From Gammaproteobacteria bacterium (GTDB lineage: Bacteria > Pseudomonadota > Gammaproteobacteria > Arenicellales > Poriferihabitantaceae): a stretch of 35,225 nucleotides of DNA. The stretch is from the NCBI GenBank assembly GCA_024644945.1, contig JAHEGU010000033.1, positions 1 to 35,225 on the forward strand. Direction: 5' to 3'. A program made the position numbers and the translations under genes. Positions 34,332 to 35,225 of this stretch are shown here, in pieces; positions within the stretch are counted from its first letter, which is position 1, and every line of letters starts with the position of its first letter. Below the pieces are notes generated by a model, which saw only the letters and a list, made by a program, of their open reading frames with translations, ran no database searches and was not told where the DNA came from.

Positions 34332-35225
34332 CACAGTTTCATCCCGACTGATTCAAAACCTTGCATCTATAAGGGCGAGAATTCTCGCCGGATGCTTAGT
34401 CGTAATCAGCCACACAGCACTAGCCGATGATTATGCCGACTGCCTTGTAGAAGCAATTAGCTCGGCTGCAGGTACTGACACGGTGCAAATGATTCGCTCT
34501 CAATGTGCAGTTTTGAGCGACACCCCGGAGAAAGCAACCAGTGCAGCCCCTGCACCGAAACCTGGCCTGATCGAAAGACGCCTTAGGCTCGAACAGGAAG
34601 CTTCGAGCAATCGTTTTGCTATTGTGCAACACAAAAGTAGTTATATCCTGCCCGTAACCTATAACAGTCGAGTCAACAACGCACCCTTCGATGAAATCGA
34701 AGAAGGCAGGGATCTCGATAATTACGAGTTTAAATTTCAGTTCAGCATCAAGGCTCAGCTCCTTGATTCGATCATGAAATATCCTGGCCGAATATATTTC
34801 GGATACACCAACCAATCATACTGGCAGATCTATGATCGGGATAACTCAGGTCCATTTCGTGAAACCAACCATGAGCCAGAAATTTTTGCCGACATTGATC
34901 GCGATACACAGTTTGCTGGCTGGCATATTCCGGTGATGCGATTCGGATGGGTGCATCAGTCCAATGGTCGTTCTTCATCGCTATCAAGAAGCTGGAACCG
35001 ACTATATGGACAGGTGTTTCTGGAAAAAGACAATTGGGCTCTTAGCTTTAAGCCCTGGTTAAGAGTGAGTGGCGACAGTGCCGAAGAGGACAATCCCGAT
35101 ATCGATGATTATATGGGCAACTTTGAGTTCGGAGTTTTTCGCCAGGGGACATCGTCCGCAGTCTCAGCAAGGATACGAAATAACTTACGTTCAGAGAATC
35201 GTGGCGCAATCGAACTCAATTGGTC
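34303..35225 (+). CDS. pldA: Outer-membrane phospholipase A (PldA), 3' end cut by window
   Basis: Outer-membrane beta-barrel phospholipase that removes fatty acids from phospholipids misplaced in the outer leaflet. 307 residues are visible. A 41-residue signal peptide is read from GTG 34303, with basic residues in its first half, a hydrophobic stretch ILAGCLVVISHTALA and cleavage before DDYADC. The catalytic block GWVHQSNGRSSSLSRSWNRLY contains His218 and Ser220, equivalent to the E. coli His142/Ser144 pair, and the Asn in SRSWNRLY. KYPGRIYFGYTNQSYWQIY is the usual early strand pair. The start overlaps mtgA by 29 bases, so the two are probably translationally coupled. The C-terminal strands lie outside the window. 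Confidence 0.9.
   Translation, partial: MAQHLSKTCNTVSSRLIQNLASIRARILAGCLVVISHTALADDYADCLVEAISSAAGTDTVQMIRSQCAVLSDTPEKATSAAPAPKPGLIERRLRLEQEASSNRFAIVQHKSSYILPVTYNSRVNNAPFDEIEEGRDLDNYEFKFQFSIKAQLLDSIMKYPGRIYFGYTNQSYWQIYDRDNSGPFRETNHEPEIFADIDRDTQFAGWHIPVMRFGWVHQSNGRSSSLSRSWNRLYGQVFLEKDNWALSFKPWLRVSGDSAEEDNPDIDDYMGNFEFGVFRQGTSSAVSARIRNNLRSENRGAIELNW
34374..34389. repeat. Perfect 16-bp palindrome in the pldA signal-peptide region
   Basis: GGCGAGAATTCTCGCC reads the same on both strands and lies within the codons for the pldA signal peptide, 43 bases after the mtgA stop. It might be an operator or RNA hairpin, or coincidence. Confidence 0.5.

Noticed and set aside
34420-34815. 131-codon minus-strand ORF near the window end
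   Set aside because: It lies antisense to pldA, which has a clear signal peptide and catalytic block.
1-35225. tRNA genes, rRNA, CRISPR arrays, insertion sequences, integrase or attachment sites
   Set aside because: No cloverleaf-like T-loop context, regularly spaced repeats, transposase-like proteins or direct-repeat-flanked segments were seen by reading.

Overview
This window looks like a gammaproteobacterial chromosome segment. SlyX, a FimV/HubP-type protein, DUF3144, a YedI-type DUF808 protein, a class I photolyase, monofunctional transglycosylase MtgA and outer-membrane phospholipase PldA all point that way. Base composition looks fairly even, about half GC by eye. I found no tRNA, rRNA, insertion sequence, integrase or CRISPR array. 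The window is densely packed with metabolic, transport and envelope genes. Assignment to a marine or uncultured lineage is a guess from the mix of oxidases, sulfonate-type lyase and sulfotransferase.

Layout. Positions 1-3061 (minus strand) hold a tight operon: a KGSADH-like aldehyde dehydrogenase, an unusual M19 dipeptidase-like protein, SlyX and a partial glyoxalase I. Positions 3205-6112 (plus) hold DUF3144, photolyase and an EamA transporter. Positions 6087-12995 are mainly oxidative catabolism on the minus strand: an L-2-hydroxyglutarate-oxidase-like flavoprotein, gentisate 1,2-dioxygenase, an FMN 2-hydroxyacid oxidase, a salicylyl-CoA 5-hydroxylase-like flavoprotein and a nitroreductase. 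They are interrupted by a plus-strand DUF808 gene whose upstream region carries two perfect inverted repeats. A plus-strand membrane-anchored hydrolase follows at 13280-14050.

Positions 14079-19263 (minus) hold the least ordinary block: an M48-TerB protease, then a cupin, an arginase/agmatinase-family ureohydrolase, a 65-residue protein resembling only the C-terminal end of histidinol dehydrogenase, a DegT-type aminotransferase and a D-cysteine desulfhydrase/L-cysteate sulfo-lyase-like enzyme. The last five are closely spaced and look like one transcription unit of unknown pathway. Positions 19332-21430 (plus) hold a MATE exporter directly followed by a sulfotransferase.

Positions 21385-26745 (minus) hold a Bcr/CflA-type MFS pump, FimV, a Met-rich DUF4412-like periplasmic protein and a carboxylesterase. 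From 26799 to the end (plus) the genes are an RND adaptor and pump, an EamA transporter, a cytosolic gamma-glutamyltransferase-family enzyme, MtgA and a PldA that runs off the window.

How they fit together: the salicylyl-CoA hydroxylase-like enzyme and gentisate dioxygenase could act in one aromatic route (salicylyl-CoA to gentisyl-CoA, thioester hydrolysis to gentisate, then ring cleavage). No CoA ligase, maleylpyruvate isomerase or fumarylpyruvate hydrolase is in the window. The strongest candidate for something undescribed is the 14079-18046 unit with its free-standing histidinol-dehydrogenase tail.
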